From: Neobacillus sp. FSL H8-0543
GTDB lineage: Bacteria; Bacillota; Bacilli; Bacillales; Cytobacillaceae
Direction: 5' to 3'
NCBI RefSeq assembly: GCF_038592905.1
Contig: NZ_CP151943.1
Coordinates: 4,538,501-4,602,500 of the forward strand
DNA: 64,000 nucleotides
Position numbers and translations under genes: made by a program. The notes under the pieces are model-generated. The model was not told the origin of the DNA and ran no database searches. It saw nothing but the letters and a program-made list of their open reading frames with translations. Positions 17,120 to 26,375 of this stretch are shown piece by piece. Within the stretch, counting starts at the first letter, position 1. Every line of letters begins with the position of its first letter.

Positions 17120-18193
17120 TTGCTTACGATAATCGCGATTACGATTGGATTTTTTTTCGCAATGAATATAGGTGCAAGTGGTGCAGCAGCTTCGATGGGA
17201 ATCGCCTACGGTTCCGGAGTTGTCAATAGGCGACTTGCCCTGTTGCTTTGTAGTATAGCTGTATTTTTTGGTGCATGGCTTGGCGGTGGTGAAGTAGTTA
17301 AAACGATAGGAAGTGGGATTGTTCCGAACAGCACATTCACCGTGTCTATCGCCTTGATTGTGCTTGCTTCAGCCGCAATATCATTGTTTTTAGCCAATAT
17401 TTTTGGCATTCCGTTATCTACTAGTGAAGTAGCGGTTGGATCGGTTATCGGTGCCGGTATCGTTTACCAGTCGTTATTCCTTGGGAAAATTATTTGGATT
17501 ATGTTTTTCTGGCTCATTACACCAATCGCGGCCTTTGTCATTGCAATTCTTGCTGCCTATCTATTAAAAAATAAACGGCTTAAAAAGTGGATGAACGCGC
17601 CGAAGGCAGTACCTGTTCTCACTGTTCTTGTCGTTTTTCTTGGGTTGTTTGAAGCATTTTCTGCTGGGATGAACAATGTAGCAAATGCGGTGGGTCCACT
17701 TGTTGGTGCTAGTATTCTCACAACAGGAAATGGAATCTTCTGGGGCGGTTTATTCGTAGCTTTGGGTGTACTCGTATTGGGGCACCGAGTCCTTGAAACA
17801 AACGGAAAAAAGATTACCGCACTTAAGTTGGAGGAAGGCTGTGTGATTTCGGGTACAGGCGCCAGCATTGTGACTATAGCTTCGTTATTTGGAATTCCAG
17901 TCCCACTGACACAAATTACAACATCATCCATTATCGGAATTGGATTTGCCAATCAAGGCAAGTCGATTTTAAAAAAGGGCATTGTCATTCAGTTGCTTAC
18001 CGTTTGGGTCGTATCACCAGTGCTATCAATGGTGTTGTCTTACACACTTATCCAATTATTAATTGAACATAATATCTACCCAATTATCGCAATGGGAGGT
18101 GTCCTGATTTCCGTGTTTGGCGTGCTGTCACTAATGAAGCGAGAGAAAATTGCCGTAACATTAGCACAAGATGCAGCAAAGGATCAGATTTAA
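17120..18193 (+). CDS. cysP: Sulfate permease CysP (PiT family)
   Basis: A 357-residue membrane protein of the phosphate-permease (PiT) superfamily with about ten to eleven hydrophobic segments. It has the duplicated family signatures: GASGAAASMGIAYG near the N-terminus and SAGMNNVANAVGP near residue 187, plus PLSTSEVAVGS and PLTQITTSS. In B. subtilis the protein encoded between cysH and sat is a sulfate importer, and this one has the same position. It starts with TTG at 17120, 9 nt after AAAGGAGG that overlaps the cysH end. Confidence 0.92.
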   Translation: MLTIIAITIGFFFAMNIGASGAAASMGIAYGSGVVNRRLALLLCSIAVFFGAWLGGGEVVKTIGSGIVPNSTFTVSIALIVLASAAISLFLANIFGIPLSTSEVAVGSVIGAGIVYQSLFLGKIIWIMFFWLITPIAAFVIAILAAYLLKNKRLKKWMNAPKAVPVLTVLVVFLGLFEAFSAGMNNVANAVGPLVGASILTTGNGIFWGGLFVALGVLVLGHRVLETNGKKITALKLEEGCVISGTGASIVTIASLFGIPVPLTQITTSSIIGIGFANQGKSILKKGIVIQLLTVWVVSPVLSMVLSYTLIQLLIEHNIYPIIAMGGVLISVFGVLSLMKREKIAVTLAQDAAKDQI

Positions 18194-18220
18194 CTAGGAT
18201 GGTAATTTACTAGGAGTGGT

Positions 18221-18364
18221 TTGCTGAAAAAAGTAAGATTTTCTGTAGATAGCGTTTCACCAATAAAAGGTGATTTTTCTCTGATAAAAAATGTGTCGGT
18301 AAAATCCACTGATTACAAAGAGAAATCCAATGAATTCGACGATGAATTTGTATTCTTTACTTAA
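18221..18364 (+). CDS. Putative 47-residue protein between cysP and sat
   Basis: An open frame from TTG 18221 to TAA 18362 between two sulfate genes, 27 nt after cysP. A ribosome-like AGGAG lies at 18213-18217, a little close to the TTG. The product begins [14 protein letters not shown] and ends in an acidic/aromatic tail DDEFVFFT; it is hydrophilic with no cysteine. Not recognised. If real, it is a cys-operon protein too short for routine gene calls. Confidence 0.4.
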   Translation: MLKKVRFSVDSVSPIKGDFSLIKNVSVKSTDYKEKSNEFDDEFVFFT

Positions 18365-18399
18365 AAACTAATATACCAATAATGAAAGGTTTGATTTTA

Positions 18400-19548
18400 A
18401 TGTCATTTTTACCTAATCCTCATGGAGGAAAACTTATCCAAGCATTTGACCCATACTATGATTATACAAAGCTCGAAAAAGAGATTGAAATGGATGCGAT
18501 CGCTTTGAGTGACCTCGAGCTGATTGGCGTCGGTCTATTCAGCCCGCTGACAGGGTTCCTCGGTAAAGCCGATTATGAATCGGTTGTCGCCAACATGCGT
18601 CTAGCAGACAACACGATATGGTCCATTCCTGTAACGCTCCCTGTATCCTATGAAACAGCTGCCACTCTAAAAGCTGGAGAAGAGCGAAAGCTTGTTTTCA
18701 ACAAAGAAGTATTTGGTGTCATCAGAGTATCAGAATGGTATGAACCAAATTTGGATAAAGAAGCACTCGAAGTATATAAAACAGAAGAGCTGGCCCACCC
18801 AGGGGTAAAACGACTTTATGAAAGAGGTCCAGTTTATGTTGCCGGTGATGTAACATTAGTGAAAAAACCGGAAAAAGGGGTATTTGGAGATGTATGGCTT
18901 GAACCGAAGGAAACTCGTGCATTGTTTGCCGAGAAGGGCTGGAAAACAGTAGTCGGCTTCCAGACGCGAAATCCAATCCACCGAGCACATGAGTACATCC
19001 AGAAAGCAGCTCTGGAGACGGTCGATGGCCTTTTCGTTAATCCGCTAGTTGGAGAGACAAAGTCGGATGACATCTCTGCTGAAGTTCGTTTGAAAAGCTA
19101 TCGTGTCCTCCTTGAAAATTATTATCCGTCGGAGAGGGTACAACTCGGCGTCTACCCGGCAGCTATGCGTTATGCGGGTCCGAGAGAGGCAATTTTCCAT
19201 GCCATCGCCCGGAAAAACTTTGGCTGTACCCATTTCATTGTCGGCCGCGATCATGCTGGAGTAGGTAATTACTACGGAACCTATGATGCACAGCTTATTT
19301 TTAGCAATTTCTCCGAAGAGGAACTTGGTATCAAGCCACTGTTCTTTGAACATAGTTTTTATTGCAATAAATGCGAAGGAATGGCTTCAGATAAAACTTG
19401 CCCGCATAGTAACGAGGACCGAGTGATCTTGTCTGGAACGAAGGTAAGAGAAATGCTGCGTGCCGGTACATTACCGCCATCGACCTTCAGCAGAAAAGAA
19501 GTCGTTGAAGTACTAATTGAGGGAATGAAAGAAGAGACAAGGGTTTAA
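18400..19548 (+). CDS. sat: Sulfate adenylyltransferase (ATP sulfurylase)
   Basis: A 382-residue homo-oligomeric ATP sulfurylase making APS from ATP and sulfate; B. subtilis Sat has the same length. Motifs: [11 protein letters not shown] near residues 190-200 (nucleotide binding), GRDHAGVG near 283, a Cys/His patch [15 protein letters not shown] near 323-337 as in bacterial and archaeal Sat, and [12 protein letters not shown] 18400 was picked over ATG 18382, because GAAAGGT lies 9 nt before it and the family starts at [10 protein letters not shown]. cysC follows 12 nt later. Confidence 0.95.
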   Translation: MSFLPNPHGGKLIQAFDPYYDYTKLEKEIEMDAIALSDLELIGVGLFSPLTGFLGKADYESVVANMRLADNTIWSIPVTLPVSYETAATLKAGEERKLVFNKEVFGVIRVSEWYEPNLDKEALEVYKTEELAHPGVKRLYERGPVYVAGDVTLVKKPEKGVFGDVWLEPKETRALFAEKGWKTVVGFQTRNPIHRAHEYIQKAALETVDGLFVNPLVGETKSDDISAEVRLKSYRVLLENYYPSERVQLGVYPAAMRYAGPREAIFHAIARKNFGCTHFIVGRDHAGVGNYYGTYDAQLIFSNFSEEELGIKPLFFEHSFYCNKCEGMASDKTCPHSNEDRVILSGTKVREMLRAGTLPPSTFSRKEVVEVLIEGMKEETRV

Positions 19549-19560
19549 GGAGGGGTATTA

Positions 19561-20160
19561 ATGTCAAAAGCAACGAATATCACATGGCATTCAGCAGCTG
19601 TTTCAAAGGAAGAACGGCGTGTTCAAAATGGCCATGGAAGCTGCGTACTTTGGTTTACCGGTCTCTCAGGTTCTGGAAAGTCGACGATTGCCAATGCTGT
19701 TTCAGGCGAATTGTATCGCCAGGGCATTAATGAATATGTACTAGATGGCGATAATATCCGCCATGGTCTCAACCGAGACCTGGGATTTTCGGATTATGAC
19801 CGAACGGAAAATATTAGAAGGATTGGCGAAGTGGCAAAACTATTTGTTGATAGTGGTGCTGTTGTAACAACGGCTTTTATTTCTCCATTTCGTGCCGATC
19901 GGGACCAGGTACGTGAGCTGTTTGAAGCAGGGGAGTTTATCGAAGTTTTTGTGGATTGCCCGCTTGAAGAATGTGAACAGCGCGATCCGAAGCAGCTTTA
20001 TGCCAAGGCGCGCCGTGGTGAAATTAAAGATTTTACGGGGATTGATTCGCCGTATGAGACGCCGGATCGTCCTGAAATCACGCTCCGCTCAGACCTTTTG
20101 TCGGTCGAAGAAGCCGTGAAGCAAATTTTTGGATACTTAAAAGATAAGCACTTTATTTGA
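19561..20160 (+). CDS. cysC: Adenylylsulfate kinase
   Basis: A 199-residue kinase phosphorylating APS to PAPS. Walker A GLSGSGKST is at residues 34-42, followed by LDGDNIRHGLNRDLGFS, the APS-binding segment, and the FISPFRADR and DCPLEECEQRDPK motifs. Full family length. AAGGAGG lies before the ATG. Together with Sat it activates sulfate for CysH. Confidence 0.95.
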   Translation: MSKATNITWHSAAVSKEERRVQNGHGSCVLWFTGLSGSGKSTIANAVSGELYRQGINEYVLDGDNIRHGLNRDLGFSDYDRTENIRRIGEVAKLFVDSGAVVTTAFISPFRADRDQVRELFEAGEFIEVFVDCPLEECEQRDPKQLYAKARRGEIKDFTGIDSPYETPDRPEITLRSDLLSVEEAVKQIFGYLKDKHFI

Positions 20161-20224
20161 GTAAAAGCTAGTCATGCAAGTGGCTGCTTAACTCCAAATG
20201 ACGAGGAGAAAGGATGGTAGAGCC

Positions 20225-21001
20225 ATGAAAGGAAAGGTTTATTTAGTGGGTGCGGGTCCTGGGGATCCAGATTTGATCACGGTGAAGGGATTGCGATGCC
20301 TGCAACAAGCGGATGTTATCCTTTATGATCGGCTGGTAAATCCTGATCTCCTCTTGAATGCAAAGGAAGGTGCCCAACTTGTATACTGCGGGAAGCTGCC
20401 GCAATACCATACAATGAAACAGGAAACAATCAACCACTTTCTTGTAAAATACGCTAAAAAGGGACTACTGGTTGTCCGTCTAAAAGGAGGAGACCCTTTT
20501 GTATTCGGCCGTGGTGGGGAAGAAGCAGAGGAATGTGCTAAACATAAAGTTCCTTTCGAAATTGTCCCAGGTATTACAGCTGGAATAGCTGCTTCCGCTT
20601 ATGCTGGGATTCCTGTTACACATCGTACCTTGAGTAAAAGCTTTGCTTTTATTACCGGACATCAGGCAGGAGATGAGGCTGCGGAACATCGATGGTCGCA
20701 TTTAGCCAATGCCGTAGATACTATTTGTGTCTATATGGGTGTATCCCAACTTTCAACAATAATGGAAAAATTAATTCAGGGCGGCAAATCAGCACAAACG
20801 CCGATTGCACTTATACATTGGGGAACTTTAAGTGATCAAAAAATCGTCGTCGGAACTCTTGAGACGATTGAAGAACAGGTGAAAGAAGCTGAAATTTCCA
20901 ATCCTAGTATGATTGTCATTGGAGATGTCGTCCATCTTCATAAAAAATTGAACTGGTTTCAGGATGAAATTATACCCAATTTGCCCGTCGTCCACGGATA
21001 A
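20225..21001 (+). CDS. sumT: Uroporphyrinogen-III C-methyltransferase
   Basis: A 258-residue SAM-dependent methylase that makes precorrin-2 from uroporphyrinogen III, the first step to siroheme; B. subtilis YlnD is almost the same length. Signatures: VGAGPGDPDLITVKG at the N-terminus, LKGGDPFVFGRGGEE near 87-101, and VPGITAGIAA near 118. ATG 20225 was chosen because the product then begins directly with the conserved KGKVYLVGAGPG; the longer frame from ATG 20198 adds an unrelated basic stretch. Next gene is sirB, 24 nt on. Confidence 0.93.
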   Translation: MKGKVYLVGAGPGDPDLITVKGLRCLQQADVILYDRLVNPDLLLNAKEGAQLVYCGKLPQYHTMKQETINHFLVKYAKKGLLVVRLKGGDPFVFGRGGEEAEECAKHKVPFEIVPGITAGIAASAYAGIPVTHRTLSKSFAFITGHQAGDEAAEHRWSHLANAVDTICVYMGVSQLSTIMEKLIQGGKSAQTPIALIHWGTLSDQKIVVGTLETIEEQVKEAEISNPSMIVIGDVVHLHKKLNWFQDEIIPNLPVVHG

Positions 21002-21025
21002 AGCGCTAAAAAAGGAGCACATCGT

Positions 21026-21751
21026 ATGAAAGCAATTCTTTACATTGGCCATGGGACCCGTTCAAAAAAAGGTGCCGAGGAGGCTCAATCTTTTTTTGAA
21101 CGGGTAATGGAGAGGGTCGATGTTCCTATACAGGAGATCAGTTTTCTTGAGTTAACAGAACCTTTAATCGAGGAGGGCTTTATAAGGTGCGTGGAAAGGG
21201 GTGCGACAACAATCGAGGTTGTCCCGCTCTTCCTTTTGGCAGCGGGACATATAAAGCAGGATATCCCTCAGGCACTGTCATTGCTGCAGGAAAAGTATCC
21301 TCAAATCGAAGTAAATGTAAAGGATCCTTTCGGTGTCCAGGGAGGAATTCTTGATGCTGTTGCTGAGTTGGTAAGGGGTAGCGCTAACAGACTAAAACCC
21401 CAGGATCGTTTACTTATTGTTGGAAGGGGCAGTAGTGACCCAGGTATTCATTCAGATTTTGCCATGATTGTAACGGGCATTAAGAAAAGACTCGAAATAG
21501 AGCACATATCTGTTTGTTATTTGGCGGCTGCTGAACCGAGGTTCCGTAAAGGGTTGGAGACAATCTCAGATTGCTTTGATTCTGGAAGGGTAATCGTCGT
21601 ACCTTACTTACTATTTTCCGGTCTCCTTAGCACTGAGGTTGAAAATGAGGTGCGAAAACGGCAGAAACAGGGTCAGCAGATTCTCCACACAGGTCCGTTG
21701 AGCAGACACCGTGTGATTGAAGATATTGTGATAGAAAGAGCAACAACTTAA
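21026..21751 (+). CDS. sirB: Sirohydrochlorin ferrochelatase
   Basis: A 241-residue CbiX-type chelatase inserting Fe2+ into sirohydrochlorin. It has two CbiX-like halves. The metal-site His residues are seen in YIGHGTRS (His9) and LLAAGHIKQDIP (near 70-75), and the second half begins LIVGRGSSDPG. In B. subtilis, sirC (precorrin-2 dehydrogenase, ylnF) follows. Here sirB is followed by a repeat-filled gap and then cysJ, so that enzyme must be encoded elsewhere. Confidence 0.9.
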   Translation: MKAILYIGHGTRSKKGAEEAQSFFERVMERVDVPIQEISFLELTEPLIEEGFIRCVERGATTIEVVPLFLLAAGHIKQDIPQALSLLQEKYPQIEVNVKDPFGVQGGILDAVAELVRGSANRLKPQDRLLIVGRGSSDPGIHSDFAMIVTGIKKRLEIEHISVCYLAAAEPRFRKGLETISDCFDSGRVIVVPYLLFSGLLSTEVENEVRKRQKQGQQILHTGPLSRHRVIEDIVIERATT

Positions 21752-21784
21752 AGAAGAGGCAGAGTGGGGATTTTTCCTTAAATT

Positions 21785-22005
21785 CCATTAAATGTAGTAA
21801 GTAGTCTGATTTATGTAGTAAGAGGCTGTAGAAATGTAGTAAGTGACTGTAATTTTGTAGTAAGAGTTAGGAAACTAACTTGAATTTCCATTAAGTTCCA
21901 AAAAATGTTGTAAGTAGTCTGATTTATGTAGTAAGGGATTGCAGAAATGTAGTAAGTAACTGTATTTTTGTAGTAAGCATCCGTAGAAATGTAGTAAGTG
22001 ATAGA
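21785..22005 (+). repeat. 21-bp-phased repeat array upstream of cysJ
   Basis: The core TGTAGTAAG starts at 21793, 21814, 21835 and 21856, then (after a 50-bp step) at 21906 (as TGTTGTAAG), 21927, 21948, 21969 and 21990. Within each block the spacing is exactly 21 bp, two helical turns of DNA. The two blocks also share longer text (GTAGTCTGATTTATGTAGTAAG), showing block duplication. The array fills almost the whole sirB-cysJ gap (21752-22066), leaving about 60 bp before cysJ. No other signal was seen there. Confidence 0.85.
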
Positions 22006-22066
22006 AATTGGTTAAAAATACCATTAAAGTATAGTTTGATGAGTTACTATTCAATGTGAGGTGGAT

Positions 22067-23881
22067 ATGTTGCAACTTCAGGTAATGAACAGTCCGTTTG
22101 ATCAGGAGCAGACAGAGCTCCTTAACCGACTTCTTTCAACTTTGACAGAATCACAAAAAGTTTGGCTGAGCGGCTATGTGTTAGGAACAGCACAAGTTCG
22201 AGTACACGCGGAAAATCTGTCCTCTCCAAACTCCAACCAGAAAAAGGACGTAACGATTCTTTATGGATCACAGACGGGTAATGCACAGGGTCTTGCGAAA
22301 AAGGTGGCAAAGACACTTGAGGGGAACGGCTTTCAAGTAAACGCCATGTCCATGAGCGATTTTAAACCGAATAATTTAAAAAAGGTTCAAAACTTGTTAA
22401 TCCTCGTAAGCACGCATGGTGAAGGTGATCCGCCTGATAAGGCACTTTCTTTCCATGAATTTCTTCATGGCAGACGAGCACCTAAGCTTACAGACCTTAA
22501 CTTTTCTGTTTTATCACTGGGGGACAGCTCCTATGAGTTTTTCTGTCAGACAGGAAAGGAATTTGATGCGCGGCTTGAGGAACTTGGCGGTACACGACTT
22601 TATCCTCGCTTTGACTGCGACCTTGATTATGATGAGCCAGCAGTCGAATGGCTAGAGGGAGTGCTTGGCAGTTTAAGGGAAGGTCAGGGAGAAAGTGGCG
22701 CACCAGCACTGACAACAGCACCACAAGCACATACAATTCAAGCGCTTGAACCAGAATACTCTAGAACCAAGCCTTTTCAAGCGGAAGTGCTAGAAAATAT
22801 CAATTTAAATGGGCGCGGCTCTAATAAAGAAACCCATCATTTAGAAATATCTTTGGAGGGTTCGGGACTCACCTATGAACCAGGTGATAGTCTGGGGATT
22901 TATCCAGTAAATAATCAAGAACTTGTAGCTGCGCTTCTTGAGGAAATCAATTGGAACCCGGAAGAAGTGGTAACGGTTAATAAGCAGGGAGATGTTTTTT
23001 CATTAAAAGAAGCGTTGACTACTTATTTTGAGATTACAATTTTAACAAAGGCTCTTCTCGAAAAAGTGGCGAAACTTTCGGAGAATAATAGATTGCTAGA
23101 CCTTGTATCATTTGAAAATGATACCGAGTTAAAAGCGTACATCGCTGGCCGTGATTTACTTGATCTGGTCCGTGACTTTGGTCCTTGGGGAGTCTCAGCG
23201 CAAGAATTTGTCTCAGTTCTCAGAAAAATACCTGCACGTTTATATTCCATTGCGAGCAGCCTTGCAGCTAATCCGGAAGAAGTGCATTTAACGATCGGTG
23301 CAGTCCGTTTTCAGGCACACGGAAGAGATCGAAAAGGTGTTTGCTCTACATTCTGTGCGGATACACTTAAGCCGGGAGATACCGTGCCAGTATATATTCA
23401 ACATAACGAAAACTTCAAATTGCCAACAGACCCTAACTCGCCAATTATCATGGTTGGACCGGGAACAGGAGTTGCTCCGTTCCGCTCATTTATGCAAGAG
23501 CGTGAAGAAATGGGAGCGGAAGGAAAGTCATGGCTATTCTTTGGCGACCAGCATTTTGTGACGGATTTTCTTTACCAGACAGAATGGCAGAAGTGGCTAA
23601 AAGAAGGCATACTTACAAAAATGGATGTGGCTTTTTCTCGTGATACGGATCAGAAAGTATATGTCCAGCACCGCATGTTAGAACAAAGTAAAGAATTGTT
23701 CGAGTGGCTTCAGCTTGGTGCAACAGTTTACATTTGCGGCGATGAGAAAAATATGGCGCATGATGTCCATACGACTTTACTTGCCATCATCGAAAAAGAG
23801 GGCGGATTGAGCCGTGAACAAGCGGAAGAATATCTTACTGACATGCAGCAGCAAAAACGTTATCAGCGTGATGTATATTGA
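22067..23881 (+). CDS. cysJ: Sulfite reductase [NADPH] flavoprotein alpha subunit
   Basis: A 604-residue diflavin reductase passing electrons from NADPH through FAD and FMN to CysI; B. subtilis CysJ is 605. Domains: flavodoxin (about 60-205; TILYGSQTGNAQG, VSTHGEGDPPD, LSLGDSSYEFFC), an FAD-binding region (about 235-455; ARLYSIASS, GVCSTF), and NADP-binding (about 460-604; GPGTGVAPFRSF, YICGDEKNMAHDV). It starts at ATG 22067 just after GAGGTG; TTG 22070, one codon later, has better spacing and gives the same protein minus Met. It is transcribed with cysI, 28 nt away, and probably from a promoter in or after the 21-bp array. Confidence 0.94.
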   Translation: MLQLQVMNSPFDQEQTELLNRLLSTLTESQKVWLSGYVLGTAQVRVHAENLSSPNSNQKKDVTILYGSQTGNAQGLAKKVAKTLEGNGFQVNAMSMSDFKPNNLKKVQNLLILVSTHGEGDPPDKALSFHEFLHGRRAPKLTDLNFSVLSLGDSSYEFFCQTGKEFDARLEELGGTRLYPRFDCDLDYDEPAVEWLEGVLGSLREGQGESGAPALTTAPQAHTIQALEPEYSRTKPFQAEVLENINLNGRGSNKETHHLEISLEGSGLTYEPGDSLGIYPVNNQELVAALLEEINWNPEEVVTVNKQGDVFSLKEALTTYFEITILTKALLEKVAKLSENNRLLDLVSFENDTELKAYIAGRDLLDLVRDFGPWGVSAQEFVSVLRKIPARLYSIASSLAANPEEVHLTIGAVRFQAHGRDRKGVCSTFCADTLKPGDTVPVYIQHNENFKLPTDPNSPIIMVGPGTGVAPFRSFMQEREEMGAEGKSWLFFGDQHFVTDFLYQTEWQKWLKEGILTKMDVAFSRDTDQKVYVQHRMLEQSKELFEWLQLGATVYICGDEKNMAHDVHTTLLAIIEKEGGLSREQAEEYLTDMQQQKRYQRDVY

Positions 23882-23909
23882 TTTTTGAATGAAGGGAGTT
23901 TGTGCAATA

Positions 23910-25628
23910 ATGGTGAACCGAATACTTAAAGCGCCAGAAGGACCGCCAAGTGATGTCGAGGACATAAAAGAGCGAAGTAATTATTTACGTGGAACACTTA
24001 AGGAAGTAATGCTGGAACCTCTCAGTGCAGGCATTCCCGATGATGATAACCGCTTGATGAAGCATCACGGTAGCTACCTTCAAGATGACCGGGACCTTAG
24101 GATTGAGCGGCAAAAGCAAAAGCTTGAGCCTGCGTATCAGTTCATGCTCCGGGTTCGTTTACCTGGAGGTGTAGCGACACCGAACCAATGGCTTGTCATG
24201 GATGAACTTGCCGAAAGAAACGGTAACGGAACGTTAAAACTAACCACACGCCAAACATTTCAAATGCATGGAATTTTAAAGTGGAATATGAAAAATACGA
24301 TTCAAGATATCCATAAATCGCTTTTGGATACGATTGCAGCCTGCGGGGATGTAAATCGGAATGTTTTGTGTACCTCAAATCCATATCAGTCAGAGATACA
24401 TTTAGAAGTATACGAGTGGGCGAAACAATTGAGTAGTTATCTATTGCCACGGACAAGAGCCTATCATGAAGTTTGGTTAGATGAAGAAAAAGTGGCGAGT
24501 ACACCGGAAGTGGATGAAGTTGAGCCAATGTATGGTCCGCTTTATTTGCCGCGTAAATTTAAGATCGGCATTGCTGTTCCACCTTCAAATGATATCGATG
24601 TTTTTTCACAGGACCTTGGTTTTATTGCGGTTATTGAAGAGGGGAAGTTAGTCGGTTTTAACGTGGCAATTGGCGGGGGTATGGGAAGTGCACATGGTGA
24701 CAAAGAGACATATCCACAGCTCGCAAAAATAATTGGCTTCTGTACACCAGATAAAATTCAAGATTTAGCAGAGAAAGTTATTACGATACAACGTGATTAT
24801 GGAAATCGCTCTGTTCGAAAAAATGCTCGCTTTAAGTATACAGTTGACCGACTGGGGCTTGAAACCGTTTTGGAAGAACTAGAGAATCGACTAGGCTGGC
24901 GTCTGGCAGAAGCAAGACCATTTTATTTTGAAAGCAATAATGATCGTTACGGTTGGGTAAAAGGAATCCAAGGAAAATGGCATTTTACGCTTTTTATTCA
25001 AAATGGCCGTGTGGCTGATTCAAATGAATATAAGCTAAAAACGGCATTACGAGAAATTGCAGCTATTCATAATGGCGATTTTCGGATAACAGCAAATCAA
25101 AACGTAATAATTGCGAATGTAACAAGCCATAAAAAGAAAAAAATTAATGAACTGTTAGAACAATACGGTCTGACAGATGGTAAGCAACATACCGCACTTC
25201 GTCGCAGCTCGATGGCTTGCGTTGCATTCCCAACCTGCGGATTGGCGATGGCAGAAGCTGAACGATATTTGCCAGTTTTGTTAGATAAAATCGAGGAAAT
25301 CGTGGATGAGAATGGTCTTAGGGACAAAGAAATTACTATCCGGATGACGGGATGCCCGAATGGGTGTGCACGCCCTGGACTTGGTGAAATAGCCTTTATG
25401 GGTAAAGCACCTGGAAAATATAATATGTATCTTGGTGCCGCCTTTGATGGCAGCCGTCTAAACAAAATGTACCGTGAAAACATTGGTGAAACCGAAATCC
25501 TAAGTGAGCTACGAACACTTCTTTCCCGCTATGCAAAAGAACGTCAGGATGGTGAGCACTTCGGTGATTATGTAATCCGTGCAGGTATAATAAAAGCAAC
25601 CACTGACGGTACGAATTTTCATGATTGA
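23910..25628 (+). CDS. cysI: Sulfite reductase hemoprotein beta subunit
   Basis: A 572-residue siroheme/4Fe-4S enzyme reducing sulfite to sulfide with six electrons from CysJ. The cluster/siroheme cysteines are the C-x5-C of ACVAFPTCG and the C-x3-C of TGCPNGC in the last third. The sulfite-binding Arg/Lys patches ([22 protein letters not shown]) are intact. ATG 23910 gives the family start MVNRILKAP; an upstream ATG at 23889 overlaps the ribosome site AAGGGAG. A terminator follows at 25645. Siroheme for it would come from SumT and SirB upstream. Confidence 0.95.
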   Translation: MVNRILKAPEGPPSDVEDIKERSNYLRGTLKEVMLEPLSAGIPDDDNRLMKHHGSYLQDDRDLRIERQKQKLEPAYQFMLRVRLPGGVATPNQWLVMDELAERNGNGTLKLTTRQTFQMHGILKWNMKNTIQDIHKSLLDTIAACGDVNRNVLCTSNPYQSEIHLEVYEWAKQLSSYLLPRTRAYHEVWLDEEKVASTPEVDEVEPMYGPLYLPRKFKIGIAVPPSNDIDVFSQDLGFIAVIEEGKLVGFNVAIGGGMGSAHGDKETYPQLAKIIGFCTPDKIQDLAEKVITIQRDYGNRSVRKNARFKYTVDRLGLETVLEELENRLGWRLAEARPFYFESNNDRYGWVKGIQGKWHFTLFIQNGRVADSNEYKLKTALREIAAIHNGDFRITANQNVIIANVTSHKKKKINELLEQYGLTDGKQHTALRRSSMACVAFPTCGLAMAEAERYLPVLLDKIEEIVDENGLRDKEITIRMTGCPNGCARPGLGEIAFMGKAPGKYNMYLGAAFDGSRLNKMYRENIGETEILSELRTLLSRYAKERQDGEHFGDYVIRAGIIKATTDGTNFHD

Positions 25629-25644
25629 ATAAAAAAATAAAAAT

Positions 25645-25671
25645 AAAAAAGCATCATGCCGATGCTTTTTT
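25645..25671 (+). terminator. Terminator after cysI
   Basis: Stem AAAAAAGCATC/GATGCTTTTTT with a 5-nt loop; closes the cys cluster. It is symmetric, so it could also serve the convergent gene ending at 25694. Confidence 0.85.
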
Positions 25672-25693
25672 ATTTTATTTTACTTTTGAGTGT

Positions 25694-26104
25694 CTAAACC
25701 AAATGATAAGAGGAATTACTGTCATCCCATTTAAAGATACCTTCGCGAAGCTTAATGGTTGAATCAAATGGGCGAGGAATCGAGAGGGCATTATCAGGAG
25801 CACTCGTCATGTCTTCCGTATGTTCATCAACCATTTGTTTTCTAAGTTGAAGTAAATCAAGTTTTGAAGCTACACGAAGGATTCGGTCTAGTGTGATTTT
25901 GCTTTCGACTATCCCATGTGTGTGGCAAATGCTATCCTGAAAACCTTTGTTATATCGGATCATCATGTTTAAATCATTAATACTGGCTACACCGAATACA
26001 TCTTTAATAATATCGTCATAAAGCAGTTGGGTACCAGTTGCAAACTTTGTCACTTTTTTCTCAGGATTTTCTAAAAAATAAACTGTTTCTATTGTGGATT
26101 TCAA
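25694..26104 (-). CDS. Conserved-looking hypothetical protein
   Basis: A 136-residue soluble protein starting at TTG 26104 with AAGGGTG 6 nt upstream (GTG 26113 is possible but overlaps that site). Mixed alpha/beta character with no signal or membrane segment; Cys and His occur in a single DSICHTHGIVES segment. Not recognised. Its 5' leader holds a hairpin ACCGATGT/ACATCGGT (about 26148-26172) that could be an operator or leader structure. The gene is divergent from the VanW gene across a 270-bp gap. Confidence 0.6.
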   Translation of the reverse strand: MKSTIETVYFLENPEKKVTKFATGTQLLYDDIIKDVFGVASINDLNMMIRYNKGFQDSICHTHGIVESKITLDRILRVASKLDLLQLRKQMVDEHTEDMTSAPDNALSIPRPFDSTIKLREGIFKWDDSNSSYHLV

Positions 26105-26375
26105 GGTTAACACCCTTTTTCTTATTTTTTATCGTGTTGTTCATGAGGACCGATGTAAGTAAACATCGGTAAAGGAGGAGCCAGATTCTCATGTAATAGG
26201 ATATTTAATTACATTACATTTCATTATAACACATTCCGCCCTTTTTAGAGTAAGTAGGAATTTTCCATAGGGGTGAAAAATAATATAAGTGATGGAAGTG
26301 AATTCCTTTTTTTATTTTATCCAAAGTATTTTACATCAGAGAACGGCATCAAATGGAGAAAAGAGGAGAAGGTGA

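Noticed and set aside
21875..22075. Minus-strand ORF with 7-residue repeats
   Set aside because: It is the 21-bp DNA repeat read in one frame; it has no ribosome site, and the spacing break between blocks is 50 bp, not a codon multiple.
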